Source: an uncultured Lachnospiraceae bacterium (lineage in GTDB: Bacteria > Bacillota > Clostridia > Lachnospirales > Lachnospiraceae). Taken from it: 60,190 bases of DNA. Below the pieces are notes generated by a model. The model was not told where the DNA came from. It made no database searches and saw nothing but the letters and a program-made list of their open reading frames with translations. This document shows, piece after piece, positions 7,709-15,539 of this stretch; position 1 is the first letter of the stretch; each line of letters opens with the position of its first letter. The stretch is taken from NCBI GenBank assembly GCA_902775555.1, contig CACYMQ010000012.1, forward strand, positions 1-60,190. Reading direction: 5' to 3'. Position numbers and translations under genes: made by a program.

Positions 7709-8952
7709 GCGGGATATTGGAATTATGTAAAAAAGCCAAGGTGGCTTCGGCGGCGATGGGTCGACTTGGGACCACCGAGAAGAATAAGGCACTTCTTGCG
7801 GTTGCCGATGCACTGATGGAAGAGCATTCCGATATCATAAAAGGAAACCACATCGATATGGAGAATGCGGATGCCAACGGAATGTCAGATGCCTTAAAGG
7901 ACCGTCTGCTCCTTACGGAGGAGCGGATCGCCGGGATCGCAGAGGGTGTGAGACAGGTTGCCGCTCTGGACGATCCCATCGGGGAGATCCTTTCCATGAA
8001 GAAGCGCCCCAATGGATTGGCAATCGGACAGATGCGGGTTCCCATGGGTGTGATCGGTATCATCTATGAATCCCGGCCGAACGTGACAGTGGATTCCTTT
8101 GCGCTCACATTTAAAACCGGAAATGCAACGATCCTGCGAGGCGGCAGCGATTGTATCCATTCCAACCTTGCGCTGGTCAAGGTGATCCGGAAGGCGCTTT
8201 CCGATTGTAATGTTCCCGTGGACAGTGTACAGCTGGTAGAGAATACAGACCGTGCGCTTGTAACGGAACTGATGCAGCAAAGAGACTATGTGGATCTTCT
8301 GATCCCCCGCGGCGGAGCCGGACTGATCCGTTCCGTTGTGGAGAATGCCAAAGTCCCCGTGATCGAAACCGGAACAGGAAACTGTCATATCTACATCGAT
8401 GCCACGGCGGATCTGGATCAGGCAGTGAAGATCGTCAGGAATGCGAAGCTTCAGCGCCTGGGTGTGTGCAATGCCGCAGAGTCCCTTGTGATCCATAAGG
8501 ATATCGCCGAACAGGCGCTTCCTCTGATAGCTGCCGATCTCGCCAGCGAGAACTGTGAGATCCGTGGAGATGAGAAGGCACAGGCGATCAGCAATCTGGT
8601 AGTACCTGCGTCCGAAGAGGATTACGGAACGGAATATCTGGCGAAGATCATTTCCGCCAAGATCGTTTCATCCCTGGATGAGGCCATTGAACATATCAAC
8701 CGGTACAGTACCGGACATTCCGAGTCGATCCTGACGAAGGATTATGCATCCGCACAGCGGTTCCTCAGAGAAGTGGATTCTGCCTGTGTATATGTCAATG
8801 CCTCCACACGTTTTACGGACGGGTTCGAATTCGGATTCGGAGCGGAGATCGGTATCTCCACGCAGAAGCTGCATGCAAGAGGACCTATGGGTCTGCTTGC
8901 ACTTACCTCGACAAAGTATGTGATCTACGGAGACGGACAGATCCGTCCGTAG
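7705..8952 (+). CDS. proA: Glutamate-5-semialdehyde dehydrogenase (gamma-glutamyl phosphate reductase)
   Basis: A 415-residue aldehyde-dehydrogenase-fold enzyme with family motifs PMGVIGIIYESRPNVT, the VDLLIPRGGAGLI region and the catalytic Cys255 in RLGVCNAAESL. It reduces gamma-glutamyl phosphate to the semialdehyde, the second step of proline synthesis, and takes its substrate from ProB. Its ATG overlaps the stop of the MTHFS gene and has AAGGAGG-like sequence upstream. Length is normal for the family (about 415). Confidence 0.95.
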   Translation: MSGILELCKKAKVASAAMGRLGTTEKNKALLAVADALMEEHSDIIKGNHIDMENADANGMSDALKDRLLLTEERIAGIAEGVRQVAALDDPIGEILSMKKRPNGLAIGQMRVPMGVIGIIYESRPNVTVDSFALTFKTGNATILRGGSDCIHSNLALVKVIRKALSDCNVPVDSVQLVENTDRALVTELMQQRDYVDLLIPRGGAGLIRSVVENAKVPVIETGTGNCHIYIDATADLDQAVKIVRNAKLQRLGVCNAAESLVIHKDIAEQALPLIAADLASENCEIRGDEKAQAISNLVVPASEEDYGTEYLAKIISAKIVSSLDEAIEHINRYSTGHSESILTKDYASAQRFLREVDSACVYVNASTRFTDGFEFGFGAEIGISTQKLHARGPMGLLALTSTKYVIYGDGQIRP

Positions 8953-8969
8953 TTTATGGGGGAATGCTT

Positions 8970-10157
8970 ATGGAGAATGCGGAGAACTATACGGAAGACT
9001 ATAATGAAGCAGGGAGTGCAGGAGTGAGCGATTACTCGGAAGTCCCTTCGGTAAATCCGGCTGAGAGCGTATATTCGGAAGTCCCTTCGGTAAATCCGGC
9101 TGAGAGCATATATTCGGAAGTCCCTTCGGTAAATCCGGCTGAGAGAGTATATTCGGAGGTCCCTTCGGTAAATCCGGCTGAGAGCGTATATTCGGAGGTT
9201 CCTTCGGTAAAGGCAGGAGAGAGCGGTTCCCCGGAAGGAAAGCAGTACGGCCCGGACGATGTAGGACTGGTCCTTTCCGGCGGCGGAGGAAAGGGTGCCT
9301 ATCAGATCGGTGTCCTGCGGGCACTGAAGGAGGAAGGGAAGCTGGATGCGGTCTCGGCGGTCGCCGGTACCTCCATCGGTGCGGTAAATGCCGTTCTTTT
9401 CGCACAGGATGATTATGACAGGGCCTATCAGACCTGGGATGATATCAATATGGGTGTCCTTTTTGATCTGGACCCGGCCATGATCGCCCAGGGGAAGATC
9501 TATTTCTCCAGGGATGAAATGAATAAGCTGATGAATCAGTATATCGATTATGATAAGATCACAGCCTGTCCCATGGATATCTATTGCGGAGTGGCCGAAG
9601 AACTGGGCAGTGGTAATTATCGAGCAGAATATATGAGGCTGAACGGGCGCAGTCTCAGTGAGATACAGAGCATCCTGATGGCATCTACGGCGATGCCCGT
9701 CGTATATGATACCGTGACGATCAACGGAAGACATTACCGGGACGGAGGCGTGGTGGATAATGAGCCCATCCGTCCGCTCTATGACGCCGGGATCCGGAAG
9801 TTCATCGTGATCGGGCTCACGTCAGGGCGTGTCTTCTCCGATTCGGCTTTTCCGGATGCGGAGTTCATCGTGATCGACCCCACCCATGATCTCGGAGATG
9901 TATTCACAGGAACGCTGAATTTCTCTGAGGGTGATAAAGCCATCAAAAGGACATTGGGTTATAAAGACGGGAAGAGAGCGATCAAAACCCATTTTGAGAA
10001 GGATGAGGCATATCTTTGCATGGCTTCTGCACTGGCTGCCAGAGATTATGAAGAGACGGTCCGGGAATATGAGCGTCAGAAGAGGATATCCGCACTGGAA
10101 AGCAGTGTCAGCAGCAGTCTGGATTATATAGCGGAGCTGGAGAAGAAGTATCAGTAA
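8970..10157 (+). CDS. Patatin-like phospholipase with N-terminal tandem repeats
   Basis: A 395-residue protein with no signal peptide. Residues 22-86 are five near-identical 13-residue units (consensus YSEVPSVNPAESV). The patatin domain follows: oxyanion-hole GGGGKG at 104-109, nucleophile Ser135 in GTSIG, and the partner Asp258 in DGG, so the catalytic Ser-Asp dyad is complete. The family hydrolyses acyl esters of lipids. The C-terminus is a charged helix. I chose the ATG at 8970 because GGGGGA ends 6-7 bases before it; an ATG at 8964 is a two-codon-longer alternative. A run of eight G lies after the stop, before the next gene. Confidence 0.85.
   Translation: MENAENYTEDYNEAGSAGVSDYSEVPSVNPAESVYSEVPSVNPAESIYSEVPSVNPAERVYSEVPSVNPAESVYSEVPSVKAGESGSPEGKQYGPDDVGLVLSGGGGKGAYQIGVLRALKEEGKLDAVSAVAGTSIGAVNAVLFAQDDYDRAYQTWDDINMGVLFDLDPAMIAQGKIYFSRDEMNKLMNQYIDYDKITACPMDIYCGVAEELGSGNYRAEYMRLNGRSLSEIQSILMASTAMPVVYDTVTINGRHYRDGGVVDNEPIRPLYDAGIRKFIVIGLTSGRVFSDSAFPDAEFIVIDPTHDLGDVFTGTLNFSEGDKAIKRTLGYKDGKRAIKTHFEKDEAYLCMASALAARDYEETVREYERQKRISALESSVSSSLDYIAELEKKYQ
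9033..9227 (+). repeat. Five tandem 39-bp repeats inside the patatin gene
   Basis: Five in-frame 39-bp units encode YSEVPSVNPAES plus one variable residue. The first four are almost identical at DNA level; the fifth diverges at its end (VKAGES). Near identity at synonymous sites points to recent duplication or copy-number change. Confidence 0.9.
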
Positions 10158-10177
10158 CTGAGGGGGGGGAGAAGACT

Positions 10178-10795
10178 ATGGAGAAGTTTCTTATCACCAT
10201 CGGCCGTCAGTTCGGCAGTAACGGACGGATCATAGGGGAGACGGTTGCGGAAAAACTCGGGATCTCGTGCTATGATAAGCAGTTGATCAAACAGGTTGCC
10301 AAGGAAACCGGACTCTGGGAGAATCTGCTGGATGAAATGGATGAAAAGCATTCCAACAGTTTCCTTTATTCCGTTGTCATGGATCCTTATGCATTTGCCT
10401 ATTCCTTTGACAATCAGGGGTATGGTATGAGCCTGAACCAGAAAGCCTTTATGGCGACATACAATACCATCGAGAAGATCGCAAAGGAAGGCCCCGGTGT
10501 ATTCATCGGGCGTTGTTCCAATTATGTCCTCCGGAATATGGGACCGGTATTAAATGTGTTCATTTATGCGCCTCTGGAGGAACGGATCCAAACGGTCATG
10601 CAGCGCTTTTCGCTTTCGGAGAAGCAGGCCAAAGATCAGATCCAAAAGGAAGACAAGGCCAGGGCATCTTATTACAACTATTATACATCCGGTAAATGGG
10701 GAAGGATGGATGGCTACGACCTTTGCATTAACAGCGCACTCCTGGGCCCGGAGAAGACGGCAGACCGGATCATTGAATTTGCAAAATCCATGTAG
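10178..10795 (+). CDS. Cytidylate kinase-like family protein
   Basis: A 205-residue P-loop protein that begins EKFLITIGRQFGSNGR, the modified nucleotide loop of the cytidylate-kinase-like family (PF13189) common in Lachnospiraceae. An Arg-rich segment (GVFIGRCSNYVLR) and the KEDKARASYYNYYTSGKWG motif also fit. True Cmk activity is unproven; the family may phosphorylate another nucleotide or substrate. The start has GGGGGGGGAGA about seven bases upstream, an unusual homopolymeric ribosome site. Confidence 0.8.
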   Translation: MEKFLITIGRQFGSNGRIIGETVAEKLGISCYDKQLIKQVAKETGLWENLLDEMDEKHSNSFLYSVVMDPYAFAYSFDNQGYGMSLNQKAFMATYNTIEKIAKEGPGVFIGRCSNYVLRNMGPVLNVFIYAPLEERIQTVMQRFSLSEKQAKDQIQKEDKARASYYNYYTSGKWGRMDGYDLCINSALLGPEKTADRIIEFAKSM

Positions 10796-10808
10796 GGTAC
10801 CTGATAAA

Positions 10809-12692
10809 ATGGGAAAGATCAAGAATTTTTTTTACACACAAAGGACAAAGATCGGCGAGGTAGGAAGAAAATACCTGGTCACTCTTTGTTTGTTTTTTAT
10901 TCTTTGCATCTATTGGGATTTTCTTGAGATTGCAAAGATCACGGTCGCAAGAAATGAAGAATATATCCTGATCTTTCTTGTTATGGCCATCGTCGGAACA
11001 TTTTTTACGGAAAGTGTTTTACGCGGCCGGAAGAGTAAAGAGGCCGCCATCACGGGATATGTATTTTCGGGGTTGGGTGCCTTTCTCTGGGTGATCCTGT
11101 ATGTGATCAGTCAGACGGAGATCTCCGATATTTCCAGGTATTATATCTATGCCTGCGCCGGTATGTATATCCTTACACTTCCGGGACTTTCCCTTCTGGC
11201 GCTTGTAAAGGACAGCAATCTTACATTTGAGCAGTATGTCCTTCGGGTGGTGATCTCCTTAATGAGACTTCTTCTGATCTTCGCTGTTCTGAATATCGGT
11301 ATCCTGCTGATCCTTTGGCTGTTCGATACCCTGATCACAAAGATATTCATATTTACCTGGCTGGGCTATGTGGAGATCTTCCTTTTGTCGGTGATCTATG
11401 TTCCCTATTTCTTCAGCTGCCTGATCAATCAGTCCGAACCGGAACAGAATCGTTTTTCCAGGGGTATGGTTCTTTATGCCCTGATGCCGATGCTGATCGC
11501 GGCGATGGTGATCATCTATATCTATATTATCAGACTGCTTTTCACCTGGGATTTTCCTTCTAACCAGCTGTTCATGATCTGTGCATCCGTTTTCCTCATT
11601 GGATGGCTGATCTGGACCATGGCATATGCATATACGCGCAGGGACAGAACGCCTATATACAACAAGCTGATCCGTTATATGAAATACTTTTACGCCCCAT
11701 TGGTCCTTCTGGAGTGTTACGCGGTGGGGATCCGGATCAGTGACTACGGACTGACCTTCAGTCGTATGCTTGGGATTGCTTTTATTACACTTCAGGTGAT
11801 CTACATTGCCTGGGAACCCATCATCAATCTGATCCGGCTTATAGCACGGAAGGATAAGGTGCATTATGCGGAGCACTATGAATGGATCTTATTTGCCGTT
11901 TTCGGGATCTATTTCATTTCCGCACTGGTCCCATGGACAAGCTTTGAATATCTGGAAGCCAGTTCACAGGAGGCACGGTTTGATGAAACCTGGGAAGGTA
12001 TGCAGAAGATGAGAAGCCTGGACCGGCAATGGACTCCGGAGGAGTATCAGGAGGTGGCAAGACTTCAGTACTCCGGCAAAAGCATCCGAAGCGTCCTTAG
12101 TCGTAATCTGTATGGTAATCAGTATCTGAAAATGAACTATTCCGATGCGGAAATGGAAGAAGTGCTGAATATGGATGATACATGGTGGACATCCGAGAAG
12201 GTCGTGGTACCCGAACAGGAACCCATCGTGGATGAATGGAGCGTCAGCCAGTACCTCAGCGGAGGTATGGATATCCTGAGCGATGGTCTGAAGATCGATG
12301 CCTATAGCAGGCTTTATGAAGCAACTATGTACTCGGCTTATGATCAGCCGATGGAATGGTCTGAGCTAAAGACGATCGAGATTCAGTACGGTGTGGAACA
12401 GACAACAAAAGTAGATCTCACAAACTGTGTGGAACAGATGATACACCTGTATGAAGAGGCGGTGGCAAAGCAGCTGATGCCGGAGAATAACACGGAAGAA
12501 GAAAAAGGCCGGCATCCTGATGAAAATTCGGCAGACAGACCCAAAGAGGTTTCTGTAGAAGAGATGGAAGCCATCTACCAGATCCCTGTAGGAGATGGGG
12601 TGTACACCATCACGCAGATCTCTTTCCGTTATAATCCGGCTACGAATCAGATCCGGAATCTGACGTTGGCGGGGTATCTGCTGTTTCCCTAA
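10809..12692 (+). CDS. DUF4153-type multi-pass membrane protein
   Basis: A 627-residue protein. The first roughly 400 residues hold about ten hydrophobic helices (for example YLVTLCLFFILCIYW near residue 20), and the last roughly 220 are soluble, acidic and predicted extracytoplasmic. This matches the DUF4153 family, whose function is unknown. The ATG at 10809 is the first that gives the membrane domain without running inside the previous gene; its ribosome site is weak. Its last 53 bases overlap, antisense, the 3' end of the xer-type recombinase gene, and it is the last + strand protein gene in the window. Confidence 0.65.
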   Translation: MGKIKNFFYTQRTKIGEVGRKYLVTLCLFFILCIYWDFLEIAKITVARNEEYILIFLVMAIVGTFFTESVLRGRKSKEAAITGYVFSGLGAFLWVILYVISQTEISDISRYYIYACAGMYILTLPGLSLLALVKDSNLTFEQYVLRVVISLMRLLLIFAVLNIGILLILWLFDTLITKIFIFTWLGYVEIFLLSVIYVPYFFSCLINQSEPEQNRFSRGMVLYALMPMLIAAMVIIYIYIIRLLFTWDFPSNQLFMICASVFLIGWLIWTMAYAYTRRDRTPIYNKLIRYMKYFYAPLVLLECYAVGIRISDYGLTFSRMLGIAFITLQVIYIAWEPIINLIRLIARKDKVHYAEHYEWILFAVFGIYFISALVPWTSFEYLEASSQEARFDETWEGMQKMRSLDRQWTPEEYQEVARLQYSGKSIRSVLSRNLYGNQYLKMNYSDAEMEEVLNMDDTWWTSEKVVVPEQEPIVDEWSVSQYLSGGMDILSDGLKIDAYSRLYEATMYSAYDQPMEWSELKTIEIQYGVEQTTKVDLTNCVEQMIHLYEEAVAKQLMPENNTEEEKGRHPDENSADRPKEVSVEEMEAIYQIPVGDGVYTITQISFRYNPATNQIRNLTLAGYLLFP

Positions 12693-13725
12693 GCCGAACC
12701 TCATTTCTTGACTGCCATTTCTTATGGTCATCCATGGCGGCATAATGCTTTCTTGTGGTATTTACATCTTTATGACCGAGGACCGATGCCACCAGATAAA
12801 TGTCGCCGGTTTCCTGATACAGCGCCGTGCCGTAGGTGCTTCGAAGCTTATGGGGTGTGATCTTTTTCAACGGAGTAGTGACTCTGGCATATTTTTTTAC
12901 CAGGTATTCCACGTTTCGCTGGGTCATTCTTGATCTGTGAGAGGAGAGGAACAGGGCATCCTCGGAACCCGGTTCCGCATCGATCTTTTTTCGTTCCTCC
13001 AGATATTCCTTCAGTACATCTGCGGCTTCATCGGAGAAGTAGACCAGATCCTCATTTCCGCCTTTTCGGACGACGCGGACGGAGGTTCTGTTAAAATCCA
13101 CATCTGAGATATTGATCCCCACACATTCGGACACTCGGATCCCCGTGGAAAGCATCAATGTCAGCATTGCCAGATCCCGCAGTTTGTTTTTTTCGTGAAA
13201 CCTTAACTGATTTTTCGTAAGGTGATTCCCGTACTCGACAGTATCAAGAAAATCAGCCACTTCATTTGATTCCATTCGAACGATGTTCTTATCGTGGATC
13301 TTGGGTGTTTTTACCTTCTCGGTAACATTCTGTTCGATCCGTTCACTCCGGTACAGGTATTTAAAGAAACTCCGAAGGGCAATCAGCTTTCTTTTTTTTG
13401 CGGAAGCACTGTTGGAATATTCCCTGCCGTTTTTCGTATATAGAGACAGATATTCCAGGTATTCCTCGAAATCCGAGGCAGAAAGATGGTTTAAGACGTC
13501 CAGCTCGATATCGGCAGGAGTTTTCCCACGAAGTGCCGGATTGCTCTCAATCAGAAACTCAAAGAAAAGTTTGATATCATATGCATAGGCTGTACGGGTC
13601 CTTGGCTGTGTGGTCTCGGATATGCTGCGGAAAAAGTCCTTCACATACGGAGGAAGCTCTGCAGTGATTTCCCTTAGACGGACCGTTTCATCGCGTTCCA
13701 CTTGTTTATGATAATCATTGATCAT
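12640..13725 (-). CDS. XerS-like single tyrosine recombinase (probable chromosome dimer resolvase)
   Basis: A 361-residue tyrosine recombinase with an N-terminal SAM-like core-binding domain and a complete catalytic set: Arg197 (TGIRVSE), Lys221 (VRKGG), His292-x2-Arg295 (HKLR), His318 (GHKD) and Tyr328. Length and the extra segment before the first Arg (FHEKNKLRDLAML) are closer, in my reading, to the lone XerS of streptococci and lactococci than to the roughly 300-residue XerC/XerD. It has its own promoter (13793-13822), a good ribosome site GGAGG, and a dif-like inverted repeat 100 bp upstream. I see no excisionase, transposon ends or cargo, so I read it as a housekeeping Xer protein. Its 3' end overlaps the convergent DUF4153 gene by 53 bp. 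Confidence 0.85.
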   Translation of the reverse strand: MINDYHKQVERDETVRLREITAELPPYVKDFFRSISETTQPRTRTAYAYDIKLFFEFLIESNPALRGKTPADIELDVLNHLSASDFEEYLEYLSLYTKNGREYSNSASAKKRKLIALRSFFKYLYRSERIEQNVTEKVKTPKIHDKNIVRMESNEVADFLDTVEYGNHLTKNQLRFHEKNKLRDLAMLTLMLSTGIRVSECVGINISDVDFNRTSVRVVRKGGNEDLVYFSDEAADVLKEYLEERKKIDAEPGSEDALFLSSHRSRMTQRNVEYLVKKYARVTTPLKKITPHKLRSTYGTALYQETGDIYLVASVLGHKDVNTTRKHYAAMDDHKKWQSRNEVRLRETADTPPTSDSGSDS

Positions 13726-13754
13726 GGATCAACCTCCGGATCTTCAATAATCAT

Positions 13755-13786
13755 TGCCGGCCCGGAATCTACCCGGTGTACCGGCA
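13755..13786 (-). promoter_or_regulatory. Leader hairpin of the recombinase mRNA
   Basis: TGCCGG and CCGGCA (13755-13760 and 13781-13786) pair, with a second CCGG/CCGG pairing inside. It lies between the predicted transcription start and the ribosome site of the recombinase gene and may hold back translation. Confidence 0.4.
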
Positions 13787-13792
13787 TAATTC

Positions 13793-13822
13793 AGTATACC
13801 ACTCTCACGTATGGTTTTTCAA
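13793..13822 (-). promoter_or_regulatory. Promoter of the XerS-like recombinase
   Basis: On the - strand, TTGAAA (13817-13822) and TATACT (13793-13798) are separated by 18 bp, about 70 bp upstream of the start codon. The -35 box overlaps the inverted half-site at 13811-13820, so recombinase binding could repress its own gene. Confidence 0.65.
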
Positions 13823-13825
13823 TAC

Positions 13826-13859
13826 ATTATTTCGAAAAACTATGGTTTCACGAAATAAT
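13826..13859. other. Candidate dif site (dif_SL-like) next to the recombinase gene
   Basis: Perfect 9-bp arms ATTATTTCG (13826-13834) and CGAAATAAT (13851-13859) flank 16 bp. The left part reads CGAAAAACTAT, which from memory matches the conserved core of the streptococcal/lactococcal dif_SL site, also found just upstream of xerS. The size (about 31-34 bp) and position fit a Xer target. It has no T-run and lies between two - strand genes, so it is not a terminator. Confidence 0.7.
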
Positions 13860-13886
13860 TGATATCGAAGACCATACACTTCTCCT

Positions 13887-14699
13887 TCATCTTCCCTTGA
13901 TCTCTATTCGATCCAGGATTCCCTGAACGCCCACATTCCGATGCGTCAGATACATGCGGTTCACATCTTCAATGAAGCATGCGTCCGCTGAGGTTTTCTT
14001 TTTTATTTTCTCTATGGAATAACCTTTATCAATGTAATGCATGATCCTTTGGACCAGTTCATACAGATCCCGGTTTTTTGTATCTGCGTTATGATCTGAG
14101 TTTTGATCCGGATTTTGATGCATTATTCCTGTCTTTGCGTGGCCGTAATATATGGTATGCGGATCATGTTTCAGAAGCATATTCCAGCTCTTTTCGATTT
14201 CGGTTCCTTTATGCAGCTCCAGTTCATACAGCGGATTCAGATCTCCCACAAAAAGAAAACCTTCATCCAGATACAGTGATATGCTGTCATCACTGTGTCC
14301 GGGTGTAGCCAGTACTTCCCCGTTTAATCCGATCTCCTTTATCAGTCTTCGGCTGTCATTCATTGAAACCGTCATCACATTTTCTTCTCTGATCGGTTTG
14401 AAATATCGGTTATTTTCTTTTTCAAATACGGGATCTGCTGCATGAATAAAAGACTTCTGCACATCAAAAACCACGATCTTAGGACCGCATTCCGCGATCT
14501 CCTCTGCGATCCCCATATGATCCGGATGGAAATGGGAAATCAGGATATAACGAATTTCCGGTATCGTTATACCCGCTTCTTTGATCGCCTTGCAGAATAA
14601 TGGAAAGGTCCCCGCCCAGCCGGTGTCAAAAAGAATGCAGTCGGCGGAGCCCCTGATCAGATAAGTGTTGGTATTTGAATATTTTAGTTCAACGATCAT
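13887..14699 (-). CDS. MBL-fold metallo-hydrolase
   Basis: A roughly 270-residue metallo-beta-lactamase-fold protein with the metal motif HFHPDH, a downstream GHSDDS and the GDLNPL segment that supply further metal ligands. A C-terminal helical domain of about 60 residues follows. The fold covers glyoxalases, RNases and lactonases; I cannot tell the substrate. Two starts are possible, ATG 14717 and ATG 14699. The -10 box of the only visible promoter overlaps the first, so I prefer 14699, which would leave almost no leader and no ribosome site. DNA here is more A+T-rich than the neighbours. Confidence 0.75.
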   Translation of the reverse strand: MIVELKYSNTNTYLIRGSADCILFDTGWAGTFPLFCKAIKEAGITIPEIRYILISHFHPDHMGIAEEIAECGPKIVVFDVQKSFIHAADPVFEKENNRYFKPIREENVMTVSMNDSRRLIKEIGLNGEVLATPGHSDDSISLYLDEGFLFVGDLNPLYELELHKGTEIEKSWNMLLKHDPHTIYYGHAKTGIMHQNPDQNSDHNADTKNRDLYELVQRIMHYIDKGYSIEKIKKKTSADACFIEDVNRMYLTHRNVGVQGILDRIEIKGR

Positions 14700-14708
14700 C
14701 TCATGTTT

Positions 14709-14737
14709 AGTATACATAATATTATTATGTAAATCAA
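14709..14737 (-). promoter_or_regulatory. Promoter with palindromic operator for the MBL-fold gene
   Basis: On the - strand TTGATT (14732-14737) and TATACT (14709-14714) are 17 bp apart. The spacer is almost filled by an inverted repeat, TACATAAT and ATTATGTA with 3 bp between (14713-14731). A repressor bound there would cover both boxes. Confidence 0.65.
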
Positions 14738-14756
14738 GTGTTTTTTTACCACTGGC

Positions 14757-15476
14757 TTAGTTTGAATTTCTGGCCATGGCTACGGCAGTATCCAACGCAA
14801 TGATCATCATTTCATTGAAGGTATTAACCCGCGCATCGGAATCCAGTGCTTCACCGGTAACGGTATTATCTGAGATGGAACAGATGGCAAGCGCACGTTT
14901 TCTGCATCTGGCTGCTTCGATGTACAGTCCCGCAGCCTCCATTTCCACTGCAAGAACACCGAGTTTTGCCATACGTGCTGCCCGTCCTGCCGGGTCATAG
15001 AAAAGATCACTGGAATAAAGATTTCCGACCATCATATCCACATTCATGGCCTTTGCCTGCTCCACTGCTGTGCTCAGAAGCTGATAATCCGCTATGGGAG
15101 CAAAGCTCGCACCAAGCTCCAGGGACGAAGCTACATTGGAATCAGTACATGCACCCATTCCCGCTACAACACTGCCCAGCTTCATGTCACGGCGGAGTGC
15201 TCCGGCAGAGCCCACCCGGATGATATTTTCCACATCATATTCCGTATATAATTCGTGGGCATAGATCGATATGGACGGGATCCCCATGCCGCTGGCCATG
15301 ACAGATACAGGGATACATTTATAATACCCGCTGTAGCCCTGCACACCCCGCACATCGTTGATGAGATGGGAAGCTTCCAGATAATGCTCCGCAATGTATT
15401 TGGACCGGAGAGGATCTCCGGGCATCAGAACCGTCTTTGCAAAATCACCCTTGGCAGCTGAAATATGAGGTGTCAT
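14757..15476 (-). CDS. deoD: Purine-nucleoside phosphorylase, DeoD type
   Basis: A 239-residue enzyme with the N-terminal MTPHISAAKGDFAKTVLMPGDP, phosphate-binding RVGSAGA, and the VEMEAAGLY and SDN motifs of the hexameric DeoD group. It splits purine (deoxy)nucleosides with phosphate in salvage. GAAGGTAATTT precedes the ATG. It is the first gene upstream of the MBL-fold gene, with a 39-bp gap that holds the latter's promoter. Confidence 0.95.
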   Translation of the reverse strand: MTPHISAAKGDFAKTVLMPGDPLRSKYIAEHYLEASHLINDVRGVQGYSGYYKCIPVSVMASGMGIPSISIYAHELYTEYDVENIIRVGSAGALRRDMKLGSVVAGMGACTDSNVASSLELGASFAPIADYQLLSTAVEQAKAMNVDMMVGNLYSSDLFYDPAGRAARMAKLGVLAVEMEAAGLYIEAARCRKRALAICSISDNTVTGEALDSDARVNTFNEMMIIALDTAVAMARNSN

Positions 15477-15539
15477 AAATTACCTTCTTTCTATAGAGTT
15501 CCTATCCTCTATCCTTCCCGGGAGTGTCCGGCATCACAT

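Noticed and set aside
8925-9734. Antisense frame with repeated RIYALSRIYRRDF-like units
   Set aside because: It is only the reverse of the 39-bp repeats in the patatin gene.
13277-13290. CGAACGATGTTC as a LexA box
   Set aside because: It lies within the recombinase coding region and the spacing between half-sites is wrong for CGAAC-N4-GTTCG.
12640-13725. Recombinase as the integrase of a mobile element
   Set aside because: No excisionase, cargo, direct-repeat ends or tRNA target next to it; flanks are chromosomal genes and the site resembles dif.
13826-13859. Inverted repeat as a transcription terminator of the MBL-fold gene
   Set aside because: The loop is 16 bases, arms are A+T-rich and no T-run follows on either strand.
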